Shown: positions 35,096 through 46,261 of the stretch, in pieces
Layout: each line of letters begins with the position of its first letter
Position numbering within the stretch: position 1 is the first letter of the stretch
NCBI GenBank assembly: GCA_963966185.1
Contig: CAWZYM010000102.1
Span: forward strand, 275,001-339,000
Reading direction: 5' to 3'
Origin: Rhabditoides inermis
Taxonomy: Eukaryota; Nematoda; Chromadorea; Rhabditida; Rhabditidae
DNA length: 64,000 bases
Notes under the pieces: generated by a model
Told to the model about the DNA's origin: nothing
Seen by the model: the letters and a program-made list of their open reading frames with translations, nothing else
Database searches by the model: none
Position numbers and translations under genes: made by a program

Positions 35096-37127
35096 TCGCC
35101 CCGGCTGGGGCTATATAAAATTTGCTATGGTCGTTGTGTGTTTGTCTGTCCGGGCACATAACTCAAGCGACACTGCACATACACGGCTCATACTCTAAAC
35201 TTAACATTCTTCTTGTGACAGCATGCAATCGTTTCATTTTCACACGCACACCTCTACTTACCGTATGACTTTACTAACAACTTGACATAGCCTGAAAAAC
35301 TTTTCACCGATATGCTCAGTCCATGTTTCAAGATGTGAATCTAATACTGTAAACTTAGACTCAGCACACTATATTGACTTGACACACGTCACTAGGACTC
35401 ATTCCGAAAACTCCTTATATGGGTTTATATAGAATTTCCAAAATTTCAGAAGGACATAACTCAATACTGAAGAAACTTTTTACACTCAAACTACAAACCT
35501 GAGATTAACTAATCACTCTTAAGAAACACACATTAGCATAGGTTTCTATCCAATTTCCTTAAATGGGTTCACTAACAACTCGGTTCACTTCTATGTAAAC
35601 CTACCTTCAAACTTCATATTTTTTCATGAAACTCGCACAATAACATGAAACCTGCGTGTTATTTACAGTTTTACAGTTTCATTTCAAAAAACCAGTTCAA
35701 AAAAGTTTTACAGCAATTTTCATTTTCTGACAGGATCAATCACGTAAGATGCAAAACGCAAAAACCTTGAATATCTTTGTTTGTTTTGAAGACTAAAATT
35801 TCAAACTTTAGCTGATGATAGAAGACACTTGGCCGTTCACACCATTTCAATTTCAAATAAAATACTTATTTCGTTTTCAAAATATAAATATTCAAACTTT
35901 CGTAGAAATTTTACATTTTTGATCATAACTTCTTTCGTTTTTGATATTAATTTTTCAAATTTTTATGGTAAATTACTCTCTATAACACAATCAACACAAA
36001 CACGTGTGCTCAACTCTATTACTGAAAATAAAAATCATATTTCATGATTCACTAGATCAACTACAATCCCTTTCTATCTAAGAGTTGAGACCTGGATTTT
36101 GCACTGTAATTCATAACTCAAAAACTAATATTTACTGACAAAATTTCAGATTTTTCGCTTCACTGTAGAAGGATTTCACTTTTTCAAAAAACCTTCATTT
36201 TCAACTAAATGTGGCTCATTTTTGCAGTTGAGCATATTGACCGCTGACAGGATCAATCAGGCAAGATGCAAAACGTAAAATACAGTAGATCTAAGTTTCA
36301 ACTTCTTAGAAAAACTATTTTTAATTCTCTCATTCCTTTCACCAATGACACCTTAGGTCCTGAGTACCTGCCAGGTACCGTCTCACCTGTGGCCTCTCAC
36401 CTGTCACCTGAGATAAATTAGCATAAACTTCAAATATCACTTTACGACCCTGTAACTTTTGTCTAGATGAGAGTTGACACCTGGATTTTTCTATTTAATT
36501 ATCACTACCGTAAAACCTTTATTCATGAATTATTTCAGATTTGTAATTAATGTTTGAATATTAATTAATTTTTCAATTTCCGCCTTTTTAATACTCAGAA
36601 ATGTTATAAAATTTATAATTTTGTTATTTTTTGAGGTAGAAGGTTCATACTTGGTACAGGTAACAAGTAAATAATTACAATTTTTTTAGGTAAACAACTC
36701 AGGTCAACAAGTAAACAAAAAAGTAAACAACTCCAAATCTCCTGATTTTGATATCTAATCGATACTAAACCTTCAGGAGAGTTAAGGTATAGTGTTTACA
36801 AGTTATGTAAACAAGTAAACAAAACTGTAAACAAGTCCGAAACTGTAGATTTTGATATCTAAAGTGTATTAGACTCAATGAAGAGTTTGTATCTGATGTT
36901 TACATGACAAGTAAACAAGTAAACAAAGTTGTAAACAACTCCAAAACCAGAGATTTTGATGTCTCATGTGTACTAGACCCATAGGAGAATTCAGATTTGA
37001 AGTTTTGATGAGTTAACGCGAAGAGGCGAGCGCGCCGAAGGCGCGCGAGCCTCGGAGCGCAGTGCGGCGGCGAAGCCGCCGCCACTAGCGGGCCGGAGGC
37101 GAGCGAAGCGAGCCTCCGGCCCGCTAG
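35096..37127 (+). mobile_element. Helitron-like element (E3)
   Basis: Starts TCGCCCCGGCTGGGGC, with TATAAAATTTGCTATGG, directly after the CTAG of E2. Ends with three consecutive GC-rich hairpins (from about 37020), CTAG at 37085 and final CTAG at 37124-37127. It contains a diverged internal duplication (TGACAGGATCAATCA at about 35733 and 36247) and a GTAAACAA cluster at 36650-36950. No protein gene. Confidence 0.8.
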
Positions 37128-37929
37128 TCGCCTCTCTCCCCCCCCTAAAATTTCCTATGGCGTTTGTTTGTTGTCCGCTCACGTACAGAGTTTCTGAATA
37201 GAGATATCGAGCTGACCTTCTAGACTTAAGCTTTGGTGGTCCATGAGACGGCACATCTAACTTTGCATCTCATTTGCATAACTCCTTATATGGGTTCACT
37301 AACAACTCTGGACTTAGAATCTGAAATTTGTGACACTTCTATATGAACTCTGTCAGTTTTCGACCTAGAGACTTGAAACTTGGTACAGGTAACAAGTAAA
37401 CAAGTTCAATTTTTTTGGTAAACAACAACAGTAAACAAGTAAACAATTAAGTAAACAACCCCAAATCTCATTTTAAAGGTATCTAACGTGTACTAAACCA
37501 AGTACTGAGTTCATATTTGTTGTTTACAAAAGAAGTAAACAAGTAAACAAGTTTGTAAACAACTCAGAAATGTGTTTTAAAGGTCTGTAACGTGTAGTAT
37601 ACAAAGTACTCAGTTCGATTTCATTGTTTATTTGGCATGCAAACAAGTAAACAAATAAGTAAACAACTCTAAATCTCATTTAAAAGGTATCTAACGTGTA
37701 CTAGACCAAGTACTGAGTTCATATTTGTTGTTTACAAGTGAAGTAAACAAGTAAACAAGTTTGTAAACAACTCAGAAATGTGTTTTAAAGTCTCTAACAT
37801 GAATAAAGTTATGTTAAGAGTATATACTTAGAGGTCATACAGCGGAAAGGCGAGCGCCTTGGAGCAAACGCGGCGCGAAGCGCCGCCACTAGCGGCCGGA
37901 GGCGAGCGAAGCGAGCCTCCGGCCGCTAG
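37128..37929 (+). mobile_element. Helitron-like element (E4)
   Basis: An 802-bp element starting TCGCCTCTCTCCCC and ending in hairpin-CTAG-hairpin-CTAG. It carries ATTTGCAT (37272) and an array of GTAAACAA words (about 37380-37790). Its last hairpin is the same as that of E6. Confidence 0.8.
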
Positions 37930-38211
37930 TCGGGTGTAAGTGTCAAATGCCCTATGGTTTCCGCACTTTTTGTCCGTCCGTCCATCGCTCTACCGCGCCA
38001 CCCACTACTCCTATCTAGCCAAACGTGACATCGATCCGATGGTCTCGGTCTCGAGATGCAGGATTCCAATTTTCAGCCCTTTATCTCTCATATTCGCGGA
38101 GCTATAAGCCTTAAAGAAAATTCGACGAAATAGCGCGTAATCAGAGAGAGTCAGACAGAAAAAAGAGCGAAATAGTGTGTCAGATGAAGAGACGGTTAGG
38201 TCGTTGAACGG

Positions 38212-38460
38212 TTGCATCGAGTAGGTCTTACAAGAACGAGTACTGCGAATCGCAGACTTCAGCTATCGAAAAACGGTTTCGACGTCACTCCTCTACACTC
38301 CATCACCTACAAATTGGCCCGTAATCTTTTTATAACTCCTCCTGGTTTCTTTTCACGAAGTGATTTAATCGAGGCGAGGCGACACCAAACAGTTGTTGCG
38401 GGCTGTTCAAGAAAACTAGGCAACCGTGTCAGATCTCCCTTTACTACAACATGCAAATAG
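38212..38460 (+). CDS. Small open frame shared by Helitron tails, unknown
   Basis: An 82-codon frame in the 5' tail of E5, in the sense direction of the element. Near-identical frames stand at 24928-25209, 52605-52853 and 59722-59970 on the minus strand, always in the sense direction. The fifth tail (E10, about 55890-56130) has a frameshift in a run of T's. The product is basic, with no recognised domain. It could be a captured exon or chance openness kept because the copies are young; I do not claim it is translated. Confidence 0.2.
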   Translation: MHRVGLTRTSTANRRLQLSKNGFDVTPLHSITYKLARNLFITPPGFFSRSDLIEARRHQTVVAGCSRKLGNRVRSPFTTTCK

Positions 38461-38825
38461 GTGGCCACTACACTTCTACCAAAATTTGCATCTTTTTGTG
38501 ACCTCTTACGCCCGCTATCAATTAAATTCCTCTAATCGGCGCCACTTTATTGCCCCGCGACGAGAGAGTGTGGCGAGGTGAGAGTGCGCCAGCTGCCAGT
38601 CTGTCTGATGTCAGAGAAAAAGACAGTCAATTGTGCAAATGAGCGAGAACATCACCACGCACTACGAAACAGCTCACCACACTCCAACAAACTGTGCAAA
38701 TTTTATTTTCTGAGCACATACAATAAAACATTACTATATGCACTCACGTCATTCTATATTCAATCAGGGAAGTGAGGCGAGGCGAAATACTATGTAACCT
38801 CCTTTTTTCATCCAATTCCTTTGCT

Positions 38826-38908
38826 CATCTCTCTTTCTCTCTTTCTCTCTTTCTCTCTTTCTCTCTTTCTCTCTCTCTCTCTTTCTCTCTTTCTCTCCCT
38901 CTCTCCCT

Positions 38909-38954
<46 letters not shown>

Positions 38955-38981
38955 GTCTTTCTCTCTCTCGCTCTCTCTTTC

Positions 38982-39034
<53 letters not shown>
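38826..39034 (+). repeat. CT microsatellite in E5
   Basis: CT-rich tract with TTTCTCTC and TTTCGTC interruptions between the 5' tail and the satellite. This is the same position as in every satellite-bearing element of the window. Confidence 0.95.
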
Positions 39035-39036
<2 letters not shown>

Positions 39037-39520
39037 TTTATAACAAAAGACCAGTGATAACTATATATTATATTTGTATCTCTAATAAATAAAAATTGTC
39101 AACCAGCTTCTGATAGGCTTTACCGCGGAGTGTGCCGGAGCGCCCTCTATGTGCATACGAGAGAGTGAAAGATCAGAGAGTAAGAAAGAATGCATATCAG
39201 TATCAGTGTTTGATATATTATTTTAATTACTGATCTACTGATCGGCTTTGACCGCGGAGGCGCGCGAAGCGTGCCGGAGCGCTTTCTATGTGCATACGAG
39301 AAAATGAACGATCAGAGATTCGGAGAAAATTCATATCAGTAGCAGTGATCAATATATTCCTATTATCACTGATATACTGATATACTTTGACCGCGAAGGC
39401 GCGCGGAGCGTGCCGGAGCGCTTCCTATGTGCATACGAGAATGTGAACGATCAGAGAGTGGGAGAAAATGCATATCAGTAGCAGTGATCAATTTATTCTT
39501 ATTATTACTGATCTACTGAT

Positions 39521-40300
39521 AGAATTTGACCGCGGAGGCGCGCGGAGCGGCTGTCTATGATCGTAGGCGAGAGTAGATATTTTATAATATTCGATCCGTG
39601 ATAACTAATCATTGTCAACCAGCTGCTGATAGGATTTGACCACTGAGGCGCGCGGAGCGGCTGTCTGTGATCAAAGGCGAGAGTAGAGATTTTATAATAT
39701 CAGATCCGTGATAACTAATCATTGTCAACCAGATACTGATAGAATTTGACCGCTGAGGCGCGCGGAGCGGCTGTCTGTGATCAAAGGCGAGAGTAGATAT
39801 TTTATAATATTAGATCCGTGATAACTAATCATTGTCAACCAGCTACTGATAGAGTTTGACCGCTGAGGCGCGCGAAGCGGCTGTCTGTGATCAAAGGCAA
39901 GAGTAGAGATTTTATAATATTAGATCCGTGATAACTAATCATTGTCAACCAGCTACTGATAGATTTTGACCGCTGAGGCGCGCTGGGCGGCTGTCTGTGA
40001 TCAAAGGCGAGAGTAGATATTTTATAATATCAGATCCGTGATAACTAATCATTGTCAACCAGCTACTGATAGAATTTGACCGCTGAGGCGCGCGAAGCGG
40101 CTGTCTGTGATCAAAGGCGAGAGTAGATATTTTATAATATTTGAACCGTGATAACTAATCATTGGCAACCAGCTACTGATAGAATTTGACCGCAGAGGCG
40201 CGCGGAGCGGCTGTCTATGATCATAGGCGAGAGTAGATATTTTATAATATTAGATCCGTGATAACTAATCATTGTCAACCAGCTACTGATAGAATTTGAC
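39521..40300 (+). repeat. 110-bp satellite variant in E5
   Basis: About seven monomers with a 110-bp period (CTGTCT at 39551, 39661, 39771 and 39881). One half is the 139-bp monomer's TACTGATAGAATTTGACCG plus GC core. The other half (TTTTATAATATTAGATCCG, ATCATTGTCAACCAG) matches the junction that elsewhere separates the satellite from the microsatellite. Confidence 0.85.
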
Positions 40301-40329
40301 CGCAGAGGCGCGCGGAGCGTGCCGGAGCG

Positions 40330-42700
40330 CTTTCTATGTGCATACGAGAGAGTGAAAGATCAGAGAGTAGGAGAGAATTCATATCAGTATCTGTGATACA
40401 TATAGCCTTATTATTACTGATCTACTGATCGACTCTGACCGCGGAGGTGCGCGGAGCGTGCCGGAGCGCTTTCTATGTGCATACGAGAGAAAGAAAGATC
40501 AGAGAGTCGGAAAAAATTCATATCAGTAGCAGTGATCAATGCATTCTTACTATTACTGATCTACTGATATATTTTGACCGCGGAGGCGCGCGGAGCGTGC
40601 CGGAGCGCTTTCTATGTGCATACGAGAAAGTGAACGATCAGAGAGTCTGTGAAAATTTATATCAGTAGCAGTGATCAATGCATTCTTACTATTACTGATC
40701 TACTGATAGAATTTGACCGCGGAGGCGCGCGGAGCGTGCCGGAGCGCTTTCTATGTGCATACGAGAGAAAGAAAGATCAGAGAGTCGGAGAAAATTCATA
40801 TCAGTAGCAGTGATCAATGCATTCTTACTATTACTGATCTACTGATAAATTTTGACCGCGGAGGCGCGCGGAGCGTGCCGGAGCGCTTTCTATGTGCATA
40901 CGAGAAAGTGAACGATCAGAGAGTCGGAGAAAATTCATATCAGTAGCAGTGAACATCAGTAGCAGTGATCAATGCATTCTTACTATTACTGATCTACTGA
41001 TAGAATTTGACCGCGGAGGCGCGCGGAGCGTGCCGGAGCGCTTTCTATGTGCATACGAGAGAAAGAAAGATCAGAGAGTCGGAGAAAATTCATATCAGTA
41101 TCAGTGATCAATGCATTCTTACTATTACTGATCTACTGATATAATTTGACCGCGGAGGCGCGCGAAGCGTGCCGGAGCGCTTTCTAGCGCGTGAACGATC
41201 AGAGAATCGGTGAAAATTCATATCAGTAGCAGTGATCAATGCATTCTTACTATTACTGATCTACTGATAGAATTTGACCGCGGAGGCGCGCGGAGCGTGC
41301 CGGAGCGCTTTCTATGTGCATACGAGAGAAAGAAAGATCAGAGAGTCGGAAAAAATTCATATCAGTAGCAGTGATCAATGCATTCTTACTATTACTGATC
41401 TACTGATATATTTTGACCGCGGAGGCGCGCGGAGCGTGCCGGAGCGCTTTCTATGTGCATACGAGAGAAAGAAAGATCAGAGAGTCGGAGAAAATTCATA
41501 TCAGTAGCAGTGATCAATGCATTCTTACTATTACTGATCTACTGATATATTTTGACCGCGGAGGCGCGCGGAGCGTGCCGGAGCGCTTTCTATGTGCATA
41601 CGAGAAAGTGAACGATCAGAGAGTCGGAGAAAATTCATATCAGTAGCAGTGATCAATGCATTCTTACTATTACTGATCTACTGATAGAATTTGACCGCGG
41701 AGGCGCGCGGAGCGTGCCGGAGCGCTTTCTATGTGCATACGAGAGAAAGAAAGATCAGAGAGTCGGAGAAAATTCATATCAGTATCAGTGATCAATGCAT
41801 TCTTACTATTACTGATCTACTGATAGAATTTGACCGCGGAGGCGCGCGGAGCGTGCCGGAGCGCTTTCTATGTGCATACGAGAGAAAGAAAGATCAGAGA
41901 GTCGGAGAAAATTCATATCAGTAGCAGTGATCAATGCATTCTTACTATTACTGATCTACTGATATATTTTGACCGCGGAGGAGCGCGGAGCGTGCCGGAG
42001 CGCTTTCTATGTGCATACGAGAGAAAGAAAGATCAGAGAGTCGGAGAAAATTCATATCAGTAGCAGTGATCAATGCATTCTTACTATTACTGATCTACTG
42101 ATAGAATTTGACCGCGGAGGCGCGCGGAGCGTGCCGGAGCGCTTTCTATGTGCATACGAGAGAAAGAAAGATCAGAGAGTCGGAGAAAATTCATATCAGT
42201 AGCAGTGATCAATGCATTCTTACTATTACTGATCTACTGATATAATTTGACCGCGGAGGCGCGCGAAGCGTGCCGGAGCGCTTTCTATGTGCATACGAGA
42301 GAAAGAAAGATCAGAGAGTCGGATAAAATTCATATCAGTAGCAGTGATCAATGCATTCTTACTATTACTGATCTACTGATAGAATTTGACCGCGGAGGCG
42401 CGCGGAGCGTGCCGGAGCGCTTTCTATGTGCATACGAGAGAAAGAAAGATCAGAGAGTCGGAGAAAATTCATATCAGTATCAGTGATCAATGCATTCTTA
42501 CTATTACTGATCTACTGATAGAATTTGACCGCGGAGGCGCGCGGAGCGTGCCGGAGCGCCCTCCATGTGCATACGAGAGAGAATAAAATATCAGAGAGTA
42601 GCAGAAAATGCAAATCAGTATCAGTGATCATTATTGTTATTTTTATTACTGATCTACTGATATGCTCTGACAGCGGAGCGTGCCGGAGCGCCTTCTATGA
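40330..42700 (+). repeat. 139-bp satellite array in E5
   Basis: Monomers of 139 bp, confirmed by the recurrence of the same ATG at 41274, 41413, 41691, 41830, 41969, 42247, 42386 and 42525. The GC core reads GGAGGCGCGCGGAGCGTGCC in this orientation. Because 139 is not a multiple of three, repeated 77-codon frames appear in every phase; they are not genes. Confidence 0.97.
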
Positions 42701-42966
42701 GCATAGTAAATATATCTGTAGAAAAACAGTCAACCAGATACTATCAACCAGATAGACTGTGACACTTTCTAATTATTTAAAATTACTGTAAATATAAAAA
42801 GGAAATAAATAAAGATCAGTCATCTACTGGAAGACTGACAACAGCACTTCTAGCACAGCTCCTAATAGCACTTCCAGAGCACATATCAAGTCAATCTATA
42901 TATCAATCGATAGATAATTTTCTCTTCTATTTTCTACCTATATTTCTAGCGCGCGAAGCGCGCTAG

Positions 42967-44232
42967 TCGCCACTCTCCCCCCCCCCCCTAAAATGTCCTA
43001 TGGTGTCTGATGTCCAGACTCATAACTCATTACTCTTTGTACGAATCAGGATACAACTTTGGAGTTAAGGTTCAGTACTACCTGAGACGCGATGGTTACT
43101 ATGACATCTCATTTGCATAACTCCTAATAGGGGTTCACTAGCAACCTGATACATGGACATAGACTGAAAATGGCACTTTTTGACCGAATTTTTGTCATAA
43201 CTCGCTTCTTTTCACAGGTACACGGTTACTACTTGGTACATATGACAAGTACACAAGACTTATAATTTAGGTAAACAATACAGGTAAACAAGTAAACAAA
43301 CAAGTAAACAATAAACACATGTTCAAATTTCCATTTTTCAGAACTTCTATGTAAACTTCATCTCATTTTTGAGATATGAAGATACCTTTCTAGGGTTATG
43401 ACAAGATAAACGTCGATAATCAGATTTTATAATGTCACCTTATTTGCATATTCCTAAATACGGTAAATGTTGTCTCTAAATTACTTTTAAATAGTAAAAT
43501 TAGTTTCGCAGTCAGTTTTAGACCTAGAGACTTGATACTTGGTACAGGTAACAAGTGAACAAGTTCAATTTTTTTGGTAAACAACAACAGTAAACAAGTA
43601 AATAAATAAGTAAACAACTCCAAATCTCATTTAAAAGGTATCTCACGTGTACTAGACCAAGTACTAAGTTCATATTTGTTGTTTACAAGTGAAGTAAACA
43701 AGTAAACAAGTTTGTAAACAACTCAGAAATGTGTTTTAAAGGTGTCTAACATGTAGTACACAAAGTACTCAGTTCGATTTTTTTGTTTATTTGGCATGTA
43801 AACAAGTAAACAATTAAGTAAACAACTTCAAATCTCATTTTAAAGATACCTAACGTGTACTAGACCAAGTACTGAGCTCATATTTGTTGTTTACAAATGA
43901 AGTAAACAAGTAAACAAGTTTGCAAACAACTCAGAATTGTGTTTTATAGGTCTCTAACATGTAGTACACAAAGTACTCAGTTCGATTTTATTGTTTATTG
44001 GACATGTAAACAAGTAAACAAAAAAGTAAACAAATACAAATCTCATTTTAGAGCTGTCTAGCGTGTACTAGACCTAGTACTGAGTTGTTTAAAGTTAAGT
44101 TATGAGTATATACTCAGAGGTTATACAGCGGAAAGGCGAGCGCGCCGAAGGCGCGCGAGCCTTGGAGCAAACGCGGCGCGAAGCGCCGCCACTAGCGGCC
44201 GGAGGCGAGCGAAGCGAGCCTCCGGCCGCTAG
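42967..44232 (+). mobile_element. Helitron-like element (E6)
   Basis: Starts TCGCCACTCTCCCCC, with TAAAATGTCCTATGG, directly after the CTAG of E5, and ends with three GC hairpins (from about 44132) and CTAG (44229-44232). Contains ATTTGCAT at 43111 and 43442 and a long array of GTAAACAA words (43250-44060). Confidence 0.8.
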
Positions 44233-45189
44233 TCACCCGCCCACTCCCTATAAATTATGCTATGGTGTTTGTTTTCTGTCCGCAGTTGTATCTCATGTTG
44301 TAGTTATCGTTGGGGGTTGAGGTATGGAAATTAGATCCTAGGTGGTCCTGGTATGCAATCGTTTACCTGGCGTCCTGATCTGACTATTCCTTATATGGGT
44401 TCTCCCTAGAAAATTAGCATATTTGAGAACATAGAAATTGAGAGATGGCCAGTTCGATGTAAACTATGCTTCGTTTTCGAGCTATTGAGATGTCCTTTTA
44501 GGGTTAGGGTACTGTAGGGTCGGTGATTGAAGTTTTTAATTATTGACCTCATTTGCATAATTCCAAATATGGTAATGTTGTATCTCGGTCAGTTTTGATG
44601 CCAAAGAGTCCAAACTTGGTATGTGACCTGGAGACAAGTCAGCGATGTTGTTGTTTATATGTTTGTCAACAAGTAAACAATTTTGTAAACAATTTTTAAG
44701 TTTGTTTTGAAGGTATCTAAGATGTTGTAGACCGAGAGGCGAGTTCAAAAATGTTGTTTACAGGTGATGTAAACAAGTAAACAACTTTGTAAACAACCTG
44801 AAAAAGTGTTTTGAAGATGTCAAATGTTTAGTAACATTATTGGTGAGTTCGAAAATGTTATTTACAGATGTTGTAAACAAGTAAACAAACATGTAAACAA
44901 ACTGAAAACGTGTTTGAAAAATGTATTGCGTGTAGTAGACTCGGAGGCGAGTTCAAAAATGTTGTTTACATAAAGTGTAAACAAGTAAACAAGTTTGTAA
45001 ACAACGTTCAATTGTCTTATATTTTTTGTGTTTTGTGTTGTAATGTACTTCTTAGTTGGATTACAGGTTTGTGGACAGATTTTAGTTGAGAAACTAGATT
45101 TGAGTGATGATTTCAGTTTTGATGTTTGAGTGGTGAGGCCGCCGAAGGCGGCCCTAGCCCGAGCGGCGCGCCAGCGCCGCTCGGGCTAG
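44233..45189 (+). mobile_element. Helitron-like element (E7)
   Basis: Starts TCACCCGCCCACTCCC directly after CTAG and ends with two GC hairpins, each followed by CTAG (45154-45157 and 45186-45189). Body nearly the same as E2 from 34205 on. Has ATTTGCAT at 44551 and GTAAACAA clusters. Confidence 0.8.
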
Positions 45190-46037
45190 TCGCCACTCTC
45201 CCCCCCTAAAATTTCCTATGGAGTTTGTTGTCCGCTCACGTACAGAGTTTCTGGGTAGAGGACTCGAGCTGACCTTTTAGACTTAAAGGGAGTGTACACT
45301 CTGAATTTCGAAGTTGAGTTAGCACCGGGATGTGAAAATATGATGAAAGCAATGCAGTTTTGTCAATACAACTATTTGCTGAAAATGCCTGCAAGTCGAT
45401 TAAAATTGAGCGCCAAATGTGTCAAAATGCAGAAATTGGTGCCAATTGGTGCCAATTTTCAATGTTCAACAGAATTTTTCACCGACTTATAGGTATCTCC
45501 GACACATAGTGTTATTGAGAAAAGTGCATCATTTTCATCATATTTTCACATCCCGGTGCTAACTCAACTTCGAAATTCAGAGTGTACACTCCCTTTAAGT
45601 TAGATTACTCAATGAGACGGCACATAAATTTTTTCATCTCATTTGCATAACTCCTTATAGGGGTTCACTAGCAACCTGACACCTGGACATAGACTGAAAA
45701 TGGCACTTTTCGACCGAATTTTTGTTATAACTCGCTTCATTTCACAGGTACACAGTTACTACTTGGTACATATGACAAGTACATAAGACTTATCATTTAG
45801 GTAAACAATACAGGTAAACAAGTAAACAAACAAGTAAACAATAAACACATGTTCAAAATTCCATTTTTCAGAACTTCTATGTAAACTTCATCTCATTTTT
45901 GAGATATGAAGATACCTTTCTAGGGTTATGACAAGATAAACGTCGATAATCAGACTTTATAATGTCACCTCATTTGCATATTCCCAAATACGGTAAATGT
46001 TGTCTCTAAATTACTTTTTAAATAGTAAAATTAGTTT
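45190..46037 (+). mobile_element. Helitron-like element, 3' truncated (E8)
   Basis: Starts TCGCCACTCTCCCCC and follows the E6 body, but stops at AAATTAGTTT, where it is fused to an inverted Helitron 5' end. It carries a 308-bp MITE (45287-45594). ATTTGCAT occurs at 45641 and 45972. Confidence 0.75.
45287..45594. mobile_element. MITE with TTAA target duplication
   Basis: A 308-bp insertion with perfect 62-bp terminal inverted repeats starting AGGGAGTGTACACTC, flanked by TTAA (45283-45286 and 45595-45598). E4 keeps the empty site (GACTTAAGC at about 37222). TTAA duplication is characteristic of piggyBac-type transposons. The 66-codon frame inside is not a transposase. Confidence 0.85.
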
Positions 46038-46100
46038 GAAGCTAGTTATGACTCTGGAATGACGTACGGACACCATAGGACATTTTAGTAGAAAAGGCGA
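46033..46100 (-). mobile_element. Inverted 5' fragment of a Helitron-like element
   Basis: On the minus strand this begins TCGCCTTTTCTAC and follows the first 65 bp of the element at 17743. It directly abuts the 3' CTAG of E9. Its other end overlaps E8 by AGTTT. Confidence 0.8.
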
Positions 46101-46261
46101 CTAGCGCGCTTCGCGCGCTAGAAATATAGGTATAAAATAGAGGAGAAAATTATCTATCGATTGATATATAGATTGACTTGAAATGTGCTCTGGAAGTGCT
46201 ATTAGGAGCTGTGCTAGAAGTGCTGTGGTCAGTCTTTCAATAGATGACTGATCTTTATTTA

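Larger units (their letters stand above)
37930..42966 (+). mobile_element. Complete Helitron-like element with satellite cargo (E5)
   Basis: The clearest full copy in plus orientation. It starts TCGGGTGTAAGTGTC, with AAATGCCCTATGG, then an about 850-bp 5' tail, a CT microsatellite, 110-bp and 139-bp satellite arrays, an about 260-bp leader and a terminal hairpin bounded by CTAG (42946-42949 and 42963-42966). Both neighbours abut it without spacer. The tail has an 82-codon frame (38212-38460) kept in four copies. No Rep/helicase, so non-autonomous. Confidence 0.8.

Noticed and set aside
40447..42755. Series of 76-79-codon frames, all much alike
   Set aside because: They recur every 139 bp in a satellite whose period is not a multiple of three, span monomer borders, and appear in all phases. 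They are a by-product of the repeat, as are those at 47241-51091.
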